Below are positions 34,231 to 42,981 of a DNA stretch of 64,000 nt, in pieces. The stretch lies in the NCBI GenBank assembly GCA_963725615.1, contig CAVRZO010000013.1:3271-67270 (forward strand). Reading direction: 5' to 3'. A model generated the notes under the pieces. That model was given only the letters and a program-made list of their open reading frames with translations, was not told the DNA's origin and ran no database searches. A program made the position numbers and the translations under genes. Position 1 is the first letter of the stretch. Every line of letters begins with the position of its first letter. This DNA is from JAIQFF01 sp963725615 (lineage in GTDB: Bacteria > Acidobacteriota > Terriglobia > Terriglobales > Acidobacteriaceae).

Positions 34231-35202
34231 TCAAGCGGATTGTTTGCCCGCGTTTTCAATCAGTTGGCTGCCAGCGGACCTTGCAACCCGTTCCGCGCTG
34301 TTCTTCTTGGTCGTCGTGATCGTGACTACGCTCACCAAGACCAGCAGAGTTCCCAGAAGCGTGCGCGCGCCGACTGCTTCCCCGCCAAAGAAGTATCCCA
34401 GGCACACCGCGACCACCGGATTCACGTAAGCGTACGTTCCCACTTTCGTCGGCGACTCATAGTGCAGCAACCATACGTAGGCGGTGAAACCCACAATTGA
34501 ACCTGCGATGATCAGGTAAATCAGCGCGAACCAGGCGTTCCAGGAAACCGCCTGCATGCGGAATCCGGAGAATTCCTTCGAGACTGCCGACAGCAAGAAC
34601 AGCATGGCTCCTCCGGTCAGCATCTGTGCGGCCGCACTCATCGCCTTCGACGCCGGAAGGGGAACGCGGCGCGTGAGGATCGTCGCTATCGACCAGGTGG
34701 CGGAGGCCACCAGCAAAGCCAGCGCGCCGGCGCGATCAATGGGAGCCTCGCCCAGGGAGAATGAATGGTTCATCAGCACCGCCACGCCGCACATCCCAAT
34801 GACGAGTGCTAGGCCAAGCCTGACCGTGAGCTTTTGTGTGCGCAGGAAAATGATTTCCAGGAGCGCGATGAATACAGGAATGGTCGCCAGCACCACTGCT
34901 GTGACTCCGGAAGGGACGCGCTGCTCAGCCCAAAACAAGCAGCCGTAGTCGAGCACGAAGATCAGCGCGCCGAGCGCGGAAGCCGAGATCCACTCGCGCG
35001 GGCTGGGCGCCGGAGTGTCCTTGAGACGCAACCAGGCATAGAGGACAAGGCCAGCGGTAAAAAAGCGCAAGGCCGCCAACAGGAATGGCGGAACTTCATG
35101 CACCCCGATGCGGATCGCCAGAAAGGTCGATCCCCAGACGAAATAGATGATGGAAAATGCCAGCAGGATTTTCCAGGAAGGAGGTCGGACTTCAGTTTCC
35201 AT
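34231..35202 (-). CDS. EamA/DMT-family exporter
   Basis: A 323-residue drug/metabolite transporter with ten helices formed by two EamA repeats (about residues 10-140 and 160-300). FVWGSTFLAIRIGV and LRFFTAGLVLYAW mark the first repeat, WLLHYESPTKVGTYAYVNPV the second. This is the RhaT/YedA-like group that exports amino acids or metabolites. The substrate is unknown. Its 3' end lies 31 bases before mazE on the same strand, so it could read into mazEF. Confidence 0.87.
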   Translation of the reverse strand: METEVRPPSWKILLAFSIIYFVWGSTFLAIRIGVHEVPPFLLAALRFFTAGLVLYAWLRLKDTPAPSPREWISASALGALIFVLDYGCLFWAEQRVPSGVTAVVLATIPVFIALLEIIFLRTQKLTVRLGLALVIGMCGVAVLMNHSFSLGEAPIDRAGALALLVASATWSIATILTRRVPLPASKAMSAAAQMLTGGAMLFLLSAVSKEFSGFRMQAVSWNAWFALIYLIIAGSIVGFTAYVWLLHYESPTKVGTYAYVNPVVAVCLGYFFGGEAVGARTLLGTLLVLVSVVTITTTKKNSAERVARSAGSQLIENAGKQSA

Positions 35203-35330
35203 TTTTCATCTCCTCCAATCCTGCCAAGATTCCATGCCGTGCTCCAGTAGATGTTCTGACGTGACTCCCGGAATCACGTTCGTCGTATGAAAGATTCTTA
35301 TCGGCGAGCGACTTTCTGTTCATGCGATTC

Positions 35331-36644
35331 CTAGAGCCTGCTCTTGGCGAACGACAAGCCGCTCAATCCTTCAGCCTTCAACAGCTCCACGCCCTTCGTC
35401 GCCACCAGAACATGAAAACTCTCGCCCATGCCCGCAGGAGTAACCAGGTGCTTCAACTGCAGGGCGACTTTGGCGCGTTCCTGCGGCAGACGGCAGTCTT
35501 CGAAGGCGTCGGCAAATTGGTTGCGCTCTCCGATTCCCATCAGGAATTGTGACTGGGTCAGAAGTGGTTGCGCTTGCATGCCGTTCTCTTCGACAGCTGC
35601 CGAGAGAGCGGTAAAGTTTACGTGCGCCGTGAGGTCCTGCTCGCCCGGCGCCTGGTAGGGGTCGGGAGAGGCAGAATGCTGACGATAGGCCATCAGAGTT
35701 CCACGGAGGCGGCCGGCAAGTTGTTCCGGTCGGGTGTAGCCATAGTCAATCGCGATGATCAAGCCGATGCGCACCGACGCAGCAAGGCGTCCCATATAGC
35801 GATTCGCGAGAAGAGGGAGCTCGATGCGTTCTCCCGCCTCAGGGTGGACGCCGTAGCGGTCGAGAAATTCCAATTCCTCCGCCGACGGCGGGACCCAGGT
35901 TTCGATGAACCGCCCGTCTTTCGTGGAAATGCGAAGAGCTCCCTGTTGGCTCAGAATCTCAACCGGAAGAGCGTCGAAGAATTCGTTAGCGAAGACGATG
36001 ACCGGAACCTCAGCGGCCAGGGCGCGCTCGTCCATGGCGTTTCTCAGCGGCACTAAAGGCGTAGGACGCTGCGTCTCGTCCTTCGTCAGGTAGAAACTGT
36101 CGCCGGCGTCGGTGGGCGACGCCGCATCGCTCGACCACGTGCCTTCAGCCGTGACGTCAGACGCAGCGGTGAACCACGGCCTGAGCCGCTGGGAGACATG
36201 ATCTTCCGTGGCATTCTCCTCGACTGAGGAAACGACACCCTCTTCGAAATACCTGGCGAGCACGCTCCTGAGTTGAGTCCGTAATCTGGGAGATCGTTCC
36301 GCCAGCGAGTAGTGCAGGGCGTGGAAGAAGCCGGGAAACTTCTTCTCCGACCAGGCCAGTACATCCTGGGCGAACAGCCCGCGGCCGGGACCGAGTTCCA
36401 GAATCTCAACCTCGGCCGGCGAGCCCAGGGCCCGCCATATTTCTTCAAACTGGCGCGCCAGCAGACGTCCGAAGACGGCATGTACGTCGCTCGAGGTATA
36501 AAAGTCTCCGGCCTTCCCGAACTGCTCGGCATTACGCGAGTAGTAGCCCAGTTCGGGATGGTACAGGCACAGCTCCATGTAGCGCGAAAACGGGATGGGT
36601 CCGTGCTCACCGATTTCCTGCTCGATCATGTGGCGCAGGCTCAC
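35331..36644 (-). CDS. MidA-like class I SAM-dependent methyltransferase
   Basis: A 437-residue protein of the MidA/NDUFAF7 family (COG1565). The N-terminus GPIPFSRYMELCLYHPELGYY is the family signature, the SAM motif is EILELGPGRGLFAQD, and FANEFFDALPVE follows. The eukaryotic member methylates an Arg of a complex I subunit; the bacterial role is unclear. A ~45-residue acidic, variable insert lies around residues 155-205. The GTG start at 36644 overlaps the stop of the preceding gene (GTGA), so the pair is coupled. Confidence 0.85.
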   Translation of the reverse strand: MSLRHMIEQEIGEHGPIPFSRYMELCLYHPELGYYSRNAEQFGKAGDFYTSSDVHAVFGRLLARQFEEIWRALGSPAEVEILELGPGRGLFAQDVLAWSEKKFPGFFHALHYSLAERSPRLRTQLRSVLARYFEEGVVSSVEENATEDHVSQRLRPWFTAASDVTAEGTWSSDAASPTDAGDSFYLTKDETQRPTPLVPLRNAMDERALAAEVPVIVFANEFFDALPVEILSQQGALRISTKDGRFIETWVPPSAEELEFLDRYGVHPEAGERIELPLLANRYMGRLAASVRIGLIIAIDYGYTRPEQLAGRLRGTLMAYRQHSASPDPYQAPGEQDLTAHVNFTALSAAVEENGMQAQPLLTQSQFLMGIGERNQFADAFEDCRLPQERAKVALQLKHLVTPAGMGESFHVLVATKGVELLKAEGLSGLSFAKSRL

Positions 36645-36943
36645 AAGCCGGTCCGTTGGCGCTCGGCCCGGTCTTGGGGCGTGCGGATAAACATCTCGAC
36701 CAGATAGTCGTGCAGACAGTCGTAGAGCTGGCGCTGGAATTCCCACTCGAATTGAGGGTGATCGAGGTCGCGGGGATGAAGTTCGAAGTAGTAGGTATGG
36801 ACCGGGACCGGGGGATTCTTGAAGTCGATGATCACTTCTACAGCTTCGCCTTTAACGCGGGCAGCAAAATCCAGCAGCGGATGCTCGTAGAGTCTCAGTT
36901 GCTCCAGGACGCGTTCAAGCCGCGGGTTCGAGTCGTTGGTCAC
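36641..36943 (-). CDS. Conserved-looking small protein upstream of MidA-like gene
   Basis: A 100-residue soluble protein I do not recognise. It has an alternating strand-rich middle (AVEVIIDFKNPPVPVHTYYFEL) and an amphipathic C-terminal helix with many aromatics. It is translationally coupled to the methyltransferase gene by a four-base overlap, so the two may act together. No signal peptide or membrane helix is visible. Confidence 0.6.
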   Translation of the reverse strand: MTNDSNPRLERVLEQLRLYEHPLLDFAARVKGEAVEVIIDFKNPPVPVHTYYFELHPRDLDHPQFEWEFQRQLYDCLHDYLVEMFIRTPQDRAERQRTGL

Positions 36944-36971
36944 CTGATGATTCTAACGGGAGTCTTGGTTC

Positions 36972-37002
36972 GTGTGGGGCGGGCGCCCTCGCCCGCCGCT
37001 CT
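36972..37002. repeat. Half copy of a type D repeat
   Basis: GTGTGGGGCGGGCGCCCTCG with CCCGCC following matches the left arm of copy 2 (10014). No right arm is present. Next to it (37019-37067) is a degenerate string AGTTCTTAGATCTCAGTTCTCAG. Confidence 0.55.
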
Positions 37003-37067
37003 ATGAGATTCCACAGACCGGTTTTCTTAATTTCCAGATCTCAGTTCTTAGATCTCAGTTCTCAGAT

Positions 37068-38306
37068 TTATTCGTATCGAAGGGCTTCGATAGGGTCGAG
37101 TTTCGCGGCTTTGATGGCGGGCAGCATGCCGCTGATGATGCCCACGAAGCTGAGAATGCCGGTGGACCAGATGAGAGTGGCGGCGTCTATGGTCAGATGA
37201 ATGTCGCCTTCATCAGCCCCCTCCTGGAATGCGCTCCACAGGGTCAGCGAGGGGACGGACCAGGAGACCAGATAGGCGAAAGCCACGCCCAGCAGCCCAC
37301 CCAGCGCCGTGATGACCATCGCTTCCGCCAGGAACTGGAACAGGATGTGCCAGCGATGCGCGCCCAAAGCTTTTTCCACGCCGATTTCGCGGGTCCGCTG
37401 AGTGACGGAAACCAGCATGATGTTCATCAGGCCTACGCCGCCGATCCCCAGCGTGAGCAGCCCGATGAAGCCGAGGAGAATCTTGATCCCCGTCGTGATC
37501 ACGCGCAAGTCCAGCAGGTCGGAGAACACGTCGAACAGAAAAACCGCTCGTTCGTCCTTGGGATCGAAGCCGTGATGGTAAGCCATCGATTGCCGTAGCG
37601 CCTTAACCACTTTGGTATTGTCGCCTTCGTATTCCATCACAATCGAATTCAGGTAGTAGGTGTCTTTGAGATCGCTCATGGCGCTGAAGGGCACATAAAC
37701 GTGCTCATTCAGGTTGTCATCGCTGTTGTTGATGACGTGTTTCAGAATGCCCACGATCTGGTAAGAGATGCCGTCCACGCGGATGCTTTCGCCAATCGCA
37801 TTCTGGCCGGAAAAGAGTTTCTTCTTGGCGTCGGCTCCAATGAAAGCCACGCGCGCGTGAGTGAAGTCCTCGGCCTCGCCGAAGGGAGCGCCTTCGGCAA
37901 ATTCCATGCGGCGCATGCGGGCGTAATTCGCATACACGCCACTCACCCCGTAGCTGGCGCTGCGGGTGCCCCAGGCCACGTTGCATTGCTTGAACACCTC
38001 GGGCGACAGCCGTTTGAGCAGAGGCACTTCGTCGCGGATGTAGTCGAGATCCTTGACCGTGAGACGGACTTCGCTTCCTGCCTTCGTGCCGCCCGCCTGG
38101 TGCGAAGTGCGACCGGGGAAGACAAAGACCAGATTAGTGCCGAAGGAGCGAAACGCCGTCCACAAGCCGCGCTCGAAGCCCGCACCGTAAGCGAGGAGCA
38201 AGACCACGGTGGCGATGCCCCAGGCCATGCCCAGCATGGTGAGGATGCTGCGTCGCTTATTGTGGCGCAGGGCGCTATAGGCTTGGGTTCCAAGTTCGTG
38301 GATCAC
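37068..38306 (-). CDS. MacB-like ABC transporter permease (FtsX family), second of pair
   Basis: A 412-residue permease with four membrane helices: one near the N-terminus, then a large periplasmic MacB_PCD domain (about residues 45-240) and three C-terminal helices of the FtsX domain. LTLGIGGVGLMNIMLVSVTQRTREIGVEKALGA is split over helix 2 and its cytoplasmic loop, typical of MacB. Such proteins drive efflux by mechanotransmission rather than direct transport. The start is GTG, two bases after the first permease. No ATPase gene lies next to it. Confidence 0.87.
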   Translation of the reverse strand: MIHELGTQAYSALRHNKRRSILTMLGMAWGIATVVLLLAYGAGFERGLWTAFRSFGTNLVFVFPGRTSHQAGGTKAGSEVRLTVKDLDYIRDEVPLLKRLSPEVFKQCNVAWGTRSASYGVSGVYANYARMRRMEFAEGAPFGEAEDFTHARVAFIGADAKKKLFSGQNAIGESIRVDGISYQIVGILKHVINNSDDNLNEHVYVPFSAMSDLKDTYYLNSIVMEYEGDNTKVVKALRQSMAYHHGFDPKDERAVFLFDVFSDLLDLRVITTGIKILLGFIGLLTLGIGGVGLMNIMLVSVTQRTREIGVEKALGAHRWHILFQFLAEAMVITALGGLLGVAFAYLVSWSVPSLTLWSAFQEGADEGDIHLTIDAATLIWSTGILSFVGIISGMLPAIKAAKLDPIEALRYE

Positions 38307-38308
38307 GG

Positions 38309-39556
38309 CTATTCCTGCCTCATGGCTTCGACCGGGGCCAGCAGCGCCGCCTTCCGCGCCGGATAAATTCCAGCCACGATGCCGGCAATCGCCAGGGAGA
38401 GGATCGCAGCGAGGGCCGACATGGGGACGATGCGCGGCGTGTCAAATCCCTGCGGAGCGGGCAATTGGGCCAGCGCGGTCACGAACGCAGTCGCGATCAG
38501 TAGCCCAATTCCCCCGCTGAAGACGGTGAGAAAAGCGCCTTCAACGAAGAACTGGGTCAAGATATTCTTGTAAGTTGCGCCCAATGCTTTGCGCAGTCCA
38601 ATCTCCCGGGTACGCTCGGCCACTGAAACCAGCATGATATTAACGATGCCGATTGCCCCCAGGGCAAGAGTCACGAATCCCACCACTCCAAGAAAATAGT
38701 CCATGGCATCGAAGATCTTGTCCACGCGTTGCGAATTCTCAATGGTGTCCCAGTCCTCGAAGGCATCTTCCAGCTTGGGATCGAATCCGTGCCGGCGGGC
38801 AATGATCTGGTGAATTTCCTGTTTGGAGCGCATGTGCTCGGCTTTGATCAGCGGCCGGTAGTTGATGAAGGAAAGCGCACTCTCGGAGTTCTCCTGCTTC
38901 AGGGGAAACAGGTTGCGCATGGTCTCAACCGGAACGAAGATGCGGGCATTAGTGCCGTTGTTGCCGTCTTTCCCTACCTTGGCCAGCACCCCGATGACGT
39001 CAAAGCGAACGCCGTTCAGCAGCATGGTCGCGCCCACGGCAGGACGTCCGGGGAAAACATTCTTAAGCAGCTCCCAACCGACTACGGCTACCCGGCGGTG
39101 TTCCGTGTTGTCCTCATCATTGATCCAGCGGCCCGTCCCAATGGGTACATTGCGGATCTGGTTATATTCCGGCATGACTCCGAATACCTGGCCGTTGGTC
39201 GAACCATACTCGCTCACGGCGCGAATGTCCTCGCGGTTGATCACCGGAGACACGAAGCGCAAAGTGTGGGCCTCATTCCGGATCGCGAGGTAGTCTTCGT
39301 AAGTAAAGTGATAAGTCTGTCCGGACTGCAGGTTTCCCGCCACCGCCGGAATTCTTCCCGGAAAAATGAACATGATGTCCTGGCCGAGAGTCGCCAGGTT
39401 CCGCACCTGGCCGCTGCGGAAACCCTCTCCCAGACCCACCAGCAGCAGCAAGGATCCGACGCCCCAGGCGATACCGAACATGGTCAGAAACGAGCGCAGT
39501 TTGTGGGCCCACAGCGTGGCGAGGGACTGACGAACGATTTCGAGGAGCACGTTCAT
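38309..39556 (-). CDS. MacB-like ABC transporter permease (FtsX family), first of pair
   Basis: A 415-residue paralogue of the next gene, with the same MacB_PCD plus FtsX layout. The cytoplasmic loop reads VAERTREIGLRKALGATYKN. Two different permeases of this kind usually form a heterodimer with a single ATPase and often a membrane-fusion protein. Neither partner is in the window and the upstream gene is divergent, so the pair depends on an ATPase encoded elsewhere. Confidence 0.87.
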   Translation of the reverse strand: MNVLLEIVRQSLATLWAHKLRSFLTMFGIAWGVGSLLLLVGLGEGFRSGQVRNLATLGQDIMFIFPGRIPAVAGNLQSGQTYHFTYEDYLAIRNEAHTLRFVSPVINREDIRAVSEYGSTNGQVFGVMPEYNQIRNVPIGTGRWINDEDNTEHRRVAVVGWELLKNVFPGRPAVGATMLLNGVRFDVIGVLAKVGKDGNNGTNARIFVPVETMRNLFPLKQENSESALSFINYRPLIKAEHMRSKQEIHQIIARRHGFDPKLEDAFEDWDTIENSQRVDKIFDAMDYFLGVVGFVTLALGAIGIVNIMLVSVAERTREIGLRKALGATYKNILTQFFVEGAFLTVFSGGIGLLIATAFVTALAQLPAPQGFDTPRIVPMSALAAILSLAIAGIVAGIYPARKAALLAPVEAMRQE

Positions 39557-39847
39557 AAGCTTATCGTCTTAAAGGCCGGCGAAAAAGCCTGGAGGTGGGA
39601 CCTGGCTCGTATCCGCCTCAAGTTCAATATCTATTACGCTGCCGAACCGCGGCTAGTTCCCACAATTGTGCCGGCAGTCTTTAGACCGTGTTGCAGGGGA
39701 AAAGGATAGCCCCATTTTCAGGCCATACCCCTACCCCCAGCCCCAGTGCTAACCAGGCCGGAGGCGCAGCGTCTAACCGACCGTTCTGATTCGCCCGGGC
39801 CCACGCCAGTCTCATGAAAATATAAGTCGAATGGGGGAGGTTACACC
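39557..39847. other. Gap between permease pair and DUF2911 gene
   Basis: A 291-base divergent intergenic region. It must hold promoters both ways. GGGGGAGG at 39832-39839 is a strong ribosome site for the DUF2911 gene. I see no repeat of the families found elsewhere and no clear promoter pair. Confidence 0.4.
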
Positions 39848-40915
39848 GTGTTCAAACTGTCTGTGCGTGTTCTGTTTGCGATCGAAGGATTGTTGCTGCT
39901 CGCGTCCGTGGGTCATGCTCAGTCGTTTGTGCTGGATCTGCCGCGGCCCAGCCAGCATGCAGTGGTGACGCAGCGGATTGGAATCACCGATATCACCATC
40001 AACTACCACCGTCCTGTGGTCAACAAGCGCAAAGTGTGGGGCGGCCTTGTGCCCTACGGCCAGGTGTGGCGGGCAGGGGCCAATGAAAATACGACAATCG
40101 AGTTCACGGATCCGGTGACGATCGAAGGCAAGCCGCTGCCCAAGGGAACCTACGGCCTTCACATGATTCCGGGAGAAAACGAGTGGACTGTCATCTTCTC
40201 CAAGAATTGGACCTCCTGGGGCAGCTTCACCTATGACCAGGCCGAAGACGCACTTCGGGTCACGGTAAAACCCCAGACGGCGGAGTTTCACGAAGCGCTC
40301 GCCTACGACTTCGATGATGTGGGTCCGGATGCTTCGGTAGTCACTCTGCGCTGGGAGAAGATCGCCGTTCCCTTCAAGGTCGGCGTAAACACCCACGAAA
40401 TCGTGGAGCAGAACCTGCACAACCAGCTTCGCGGGTTGGCCCAATATGCCTGGGACGGATGGGACGATGCAGCTAACTACCTGCTCCAGGAGAAGATCGA
40501 TCTCGAAGAAGCGCTGAAGTACTCCGACAAGTCGATCCTGAATGAAGCGCGCTACGACAACTTCATAACTAAGTCAAAAGTGCTGGAAGCCCTGGGCCGG
40601 AAAGACGAAGCCAGCACGGCGCGAAACAAGGCGCTCGCCATGGCGAATGCTGTCCAGCTGCACAGCTATGCTCGCCAGTTGCAAATTGACGGCAAGCAGA
40701 GCGAAGCGTTTGCCATCTACCGCGACAACGCGAAGAAGAATCCTGATCAGTGGATCATTCACGTAGGCTTGTCGCGCATGTATTCCGCACAGGGCGATTT
40801 CGCAAACGCGACCAAAGAGATGAACACAGCCGTCGCCGGCGCGCCTGACGGGCAAAAGCAGCCATTACTAGCTTTCGCCAAGCGGCTGGAGGCCAAGGAC
40901 GATATCAACAAATAA
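39848..40915 (+). CDS. DUF2911 protein with TPR-like C-terminus
   Basis: A 355-residue exported protein. A signal peptide (residues 1-24, ending VGHAQ) precedes a DUF2911 beta domain (about residues 25-180) with the recognisable ITINYHRPVVNKRKVWG and VPYGQVWRAGANENTTIEF. The C-terminal ~150 residues contain TPR-like helices (SYARQLQIDGKQSEAFAIYR). DUF2911 proteins are common in Acidobacteriota and Bacteroidota; their function is unknown. The start could be GTG 39848 next to GGGGGAGG. Confidence 0.82.
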   Translation: MFKLSVRVLFAIEGLLLLASVGHAQSFVLDLPRPSQHAVVTQRIGITDITINYHRPVVNKRKVWGGLVPYGQVWRAGANENTTIEFTDPVTIEGKPLPKGTYGLHMIPGENEWTVIFSKNWTSWGSFTYDQAEDALRVTVKPQTAEFHEALAYDFDDVGPDASVVTLRWEKIAVPFKVGVNTHEIVEQNLHNQLRGLAQYAWDGWDDAANYLLQEKIDLEEALKYSDKSILNEARYDNFITKSKVLEALGRKDEASTARNKALAMANAVQLHSYARQLQIDGKQSEAFAIYRDNAKKNPDQWIIHVGLSRMYSAQGDFANATKEMNTAVAGAPDGQKQPLLAFAKRLEAKDDINK

Positions 40916-40922
40916 GGCTTTT

Positions 40923-41018
40923 GTAGCGCCGCCGTCCCGGCGGCTGTCGCGGGGGCGTCTCGCCCCCGCCGCTGAGGGCGGGACGCCCGCAGGACAGCCG
41001 GCGAGATGCCGGCGCTAC
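40923..41018. repeat. GTAGCGCCG inverted repeat, copy 6
   Basis: Arms GTAGCGCCGCCGTCCCGGCGG and GCCGGCGAGATGCCGGCGCTAC, with inner GGGGGCGTCTCGCCCCC. Its right end contains, on the minus strand, the TAG stop of the hydroxyacyl-CoA dehydrogenase-like gene (41015-41017). Confidence 0.8.
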
Positions 41019-41581
41019 GCCGTTACGTCCTTAATCACGACAACTTCTTTCCCCATGCGCCTTCCCACTTCCGCCGCCGTGACGAGGGTGTCGTCGTCAG
41101 TCTCCCGGGCGCGAATGATCTCCAACCGCTTCTCGCGTTCGACTGGTTCAGCGAAGCGCATTCCCAAACAATTTCTGGCGCGATAGGTAACGCGGGAAAT
41201 TTCGGTAATACTGAGCAAACAGAGATGGGAAGCCAGAATGGTGCCGGGACGGCAGATTTTATCGAGCAGGGTGAAGATCTCGATCTTTGATTCCAGTTCT
41301 TCCGGAACCGCCTCGATGACCAGGTCGGCTTGGCGGGCCGCGTCTTCGACAGTGCCGGCGAACTCCAGACGGGAAAAAGCTAGATTGGCGGCTTCAGCAG
41401 TAACCCCGCCTGAGTCCACGGCACGGTCAAGCTGAATGCGGATTTCGCTCTCCGCCCGGCGCAGCGCGTTCGGCAGCAAATCTTCCAGGATTGTGCGATA
41501 GCCGCCCCGGGCTGCCAGCTGCGCAATGCCTCGGCCCATGGGACCAGCGCCAATGACGGCGATGGTCTGGACCTCAGCCAT
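41015..41581 (-). CDS. Stand-alone 3-hydroxyacyl-CoA dehydrogenase NAD-binding domain, degenerate
   Basis: A 188-residue protein matching only the NAD-binding half of 3-hydroxyacyl-CoA dehydrogenases. The Rossmann motif is VIGAGPMGRGIAQLA, and DLVIEAVPEELESK follows. The C-terminal domain (3HCDH) is missing. The catalytic His of the usual GMHFFNP is replaced (GMRFAEP) and the Ser-Asn region reads SHLCLLS. It is therefore unlikely to be a normal beta-oxidation enzyme. The stop lies inside a repeat, so a repeat insertion may have cut off a longer gene. It overlaps the upstream 61-codon gene by one base. Confidence 0.75.
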   Translation of the reverse strand: MAEVQTIAVIGAGPMGRGIAQLAARGGYRTILEDLLPNALRRAESEIRIQLDRAVDSGGVTAEAANLAFSRLEFAGTVEDAARQADLVIEAVPEELESKIEIFTLLDKICRPGTILASHLCLLSITEISRVTYRARNCLGMRFAEPVEREKRLEIIRARETDDDTLVTAAEVGRRMGKEVVVIKDVTA

Positions 41582-41766
41582 TACTTCCCCTTTTCCAGTT
41601 GTCCCAGGACGGAGTTCAGGTTGGTGCTGGCAGAGCGAATATTTTCGGCGAGACGGTTGCGCTCATCAGCTTCCATCAGAGGTATGGACGCGCTGATGCG
41701 CCGCAGCGTGGTGTTGATGTCGTCGACATAGTTGATGAGACGGATGAGTTCCCCGGTAGCTGACAT
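41581..41766 (-). CDS. Small helical protein
   Basis: A 61-residue, probably all-helical protein with heptad-like spacing (LIRLINYVDDINTTLRRI; LAENIRSASTNLNSVLGQL). I do not recognise it. The stop overlaps the start of the dehydrogenase-domain gene (TAATG), indicating one operon. No membrane helix is evident. Confidence 0.55.
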   Translation of the reverse strand: MSATGELIRLINYVDDINTTLRRISASIPLMEADERNRLAENIRSASTNLNSVLGQLEKGK

Positions 41767-42035
41767 AGTTGGACCTGCTCCTGTTGCCCTTTTGGGATAC
41801 CTATATTGTCAATGTTGTGCACAGATTAGTAAAGGCACGAAGCGAATAGGGGCGCAACCTCTGGTAATACTGCCGGACAAACATGCGGCCTCACTGTCCT
41901 TCAAGTCGTTTCGGGACAACCAACTGGAAGCACTAGGGTCAAAACGGTTCCCGTGGCGAAGCCCGCCCGTTATCACTTTGGTAATACTTGCTAGCGATGT
42001 TATTTATGGGCCATTTCGACTCCTCGGGGAATCTA

Positions 42036-42881
42036 ATGGGTATGACAGATAAACCTTTGAAGCGTTACCTTTTTGCAAGTGATTTTGACCAGACCCTTAC
42101 TTTCGACGATTCCGGGTATGTATTGAGCGAGTTGGTGGGTATCCCGACGGCGGAATTTGAGCGTAAGGCTCAGGGCATGGCCAAGCTGAACCTGGTGCAG
42201 CAGGGGGCGGAGTTGTCCTATCTGCTATTGCATGATCCAGAGTTCCGCAAGAAAGTGCGCAAGCAACATCTTTACCAGGTCGGCAAGACCATTCGCCTGA
42301 AAGAGAACATCGAACTGCTCTATCAGGTGCTGAAGAACGGAGTGGATGGCTATCACTTCGACTTTTATGTTCTCTCTGCGTCTCCGGTCGAGGTCATTCA
42401 GTCGGCGCTGGAGGGCATCGTTCCGCAAGACCACATCTACGGGACGGAGTTCATCTACAACGCCGCGGGCGAGATCGAAAGCCTGGTGCGGGCGACGGCC
42501 GGTTATGGCAAAGTGGCGGCGCTCGACCAGTTGCAGGCTGAGCTACAGATCGGGCCGGACCACATCATCTACACCGGCGATGGCAGCTCGGACATTAACG
42601 TAATGCTGCACGTCAAATTGCGTGACGGATTCACCATTGCAGTGTCGGAATCGAAGCACATCTCTCAGATCGCCCGTAGAACGGTGTTGAGCACCAACGC
42701 TCTGGCGGTTCTGGGACCAATCCTCGAGGAAACGGTCGGTTGGGAACGCGCACGAATCCGCCAGTTCTTCGAGTCCTACGGAATCTTGATCCAGGAATGG
42801 GACAGCGTACGCACCGACTGGCTCACCCTGCGCCCGGCGGTAAAGGAAGCGGCGGCCCAGGCCGTGACTGCCAGCGCCTGA
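42036..42881 (+). CDS. HAD-IB phosphatase (SerB/MtnX-like)
   Basis: A 281-residue HAD hydrolase. Motif I is FASDFDQTLTFDD, motif II is VLSASPVEV, and motif III/IV includes YTGDGSSDINVML. The cap is helical (about residues 30-110), as in the phosphoserine-phosphatase-like group. The substrate is unknown; phosphoserine is possible, but the motif I sequence is not the classical DVDST form. The ATG at 42036 has GGGGA five bases upstream; several earlier in-frame ATGs lack a ribosome site. Confidence 0.78.
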   Translation: MGMTDKPLKRYLFASDFDQTLTFDDSGYVLSELVGIPTAEFERKAQGMAKLNLVQQGAELSYLLLHDPEFRKKVRKQHLYQVGKTIRLKENIELLYQVLKNGVDGYHFDFYVLSASPVEVIQSALEGIVPQDHIYGTEFIYNAAGEIESLVRATAGYGKVAALDQLQAELQIGPDHIIYTGDGSSDINVMLHVKLRDGFTIAVSESKHISQIARRTVLSTNALAVLGPILEETVGWERARIRQFFESYGILIQEWDSVRTDWLTLRPAVKEAAAQAVTASA

Positions 42882-42981
42882 ATCCACTGACCAGTTCCCC
42901 TCATCTCAAGTGACGGGCGTCACCAGCCATCGCGCAGCTTTGGTTGCGCTATGGCGGCGCGGCGCGGAGAATAGAACAAAC

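Noticed and set aside
41767..42035. Gap before the HAD gene considered for a riboswitch or small RNA
   Set aside because: I found no conserved stem set or known aptamer core; only a possible promoter region can be assumed.
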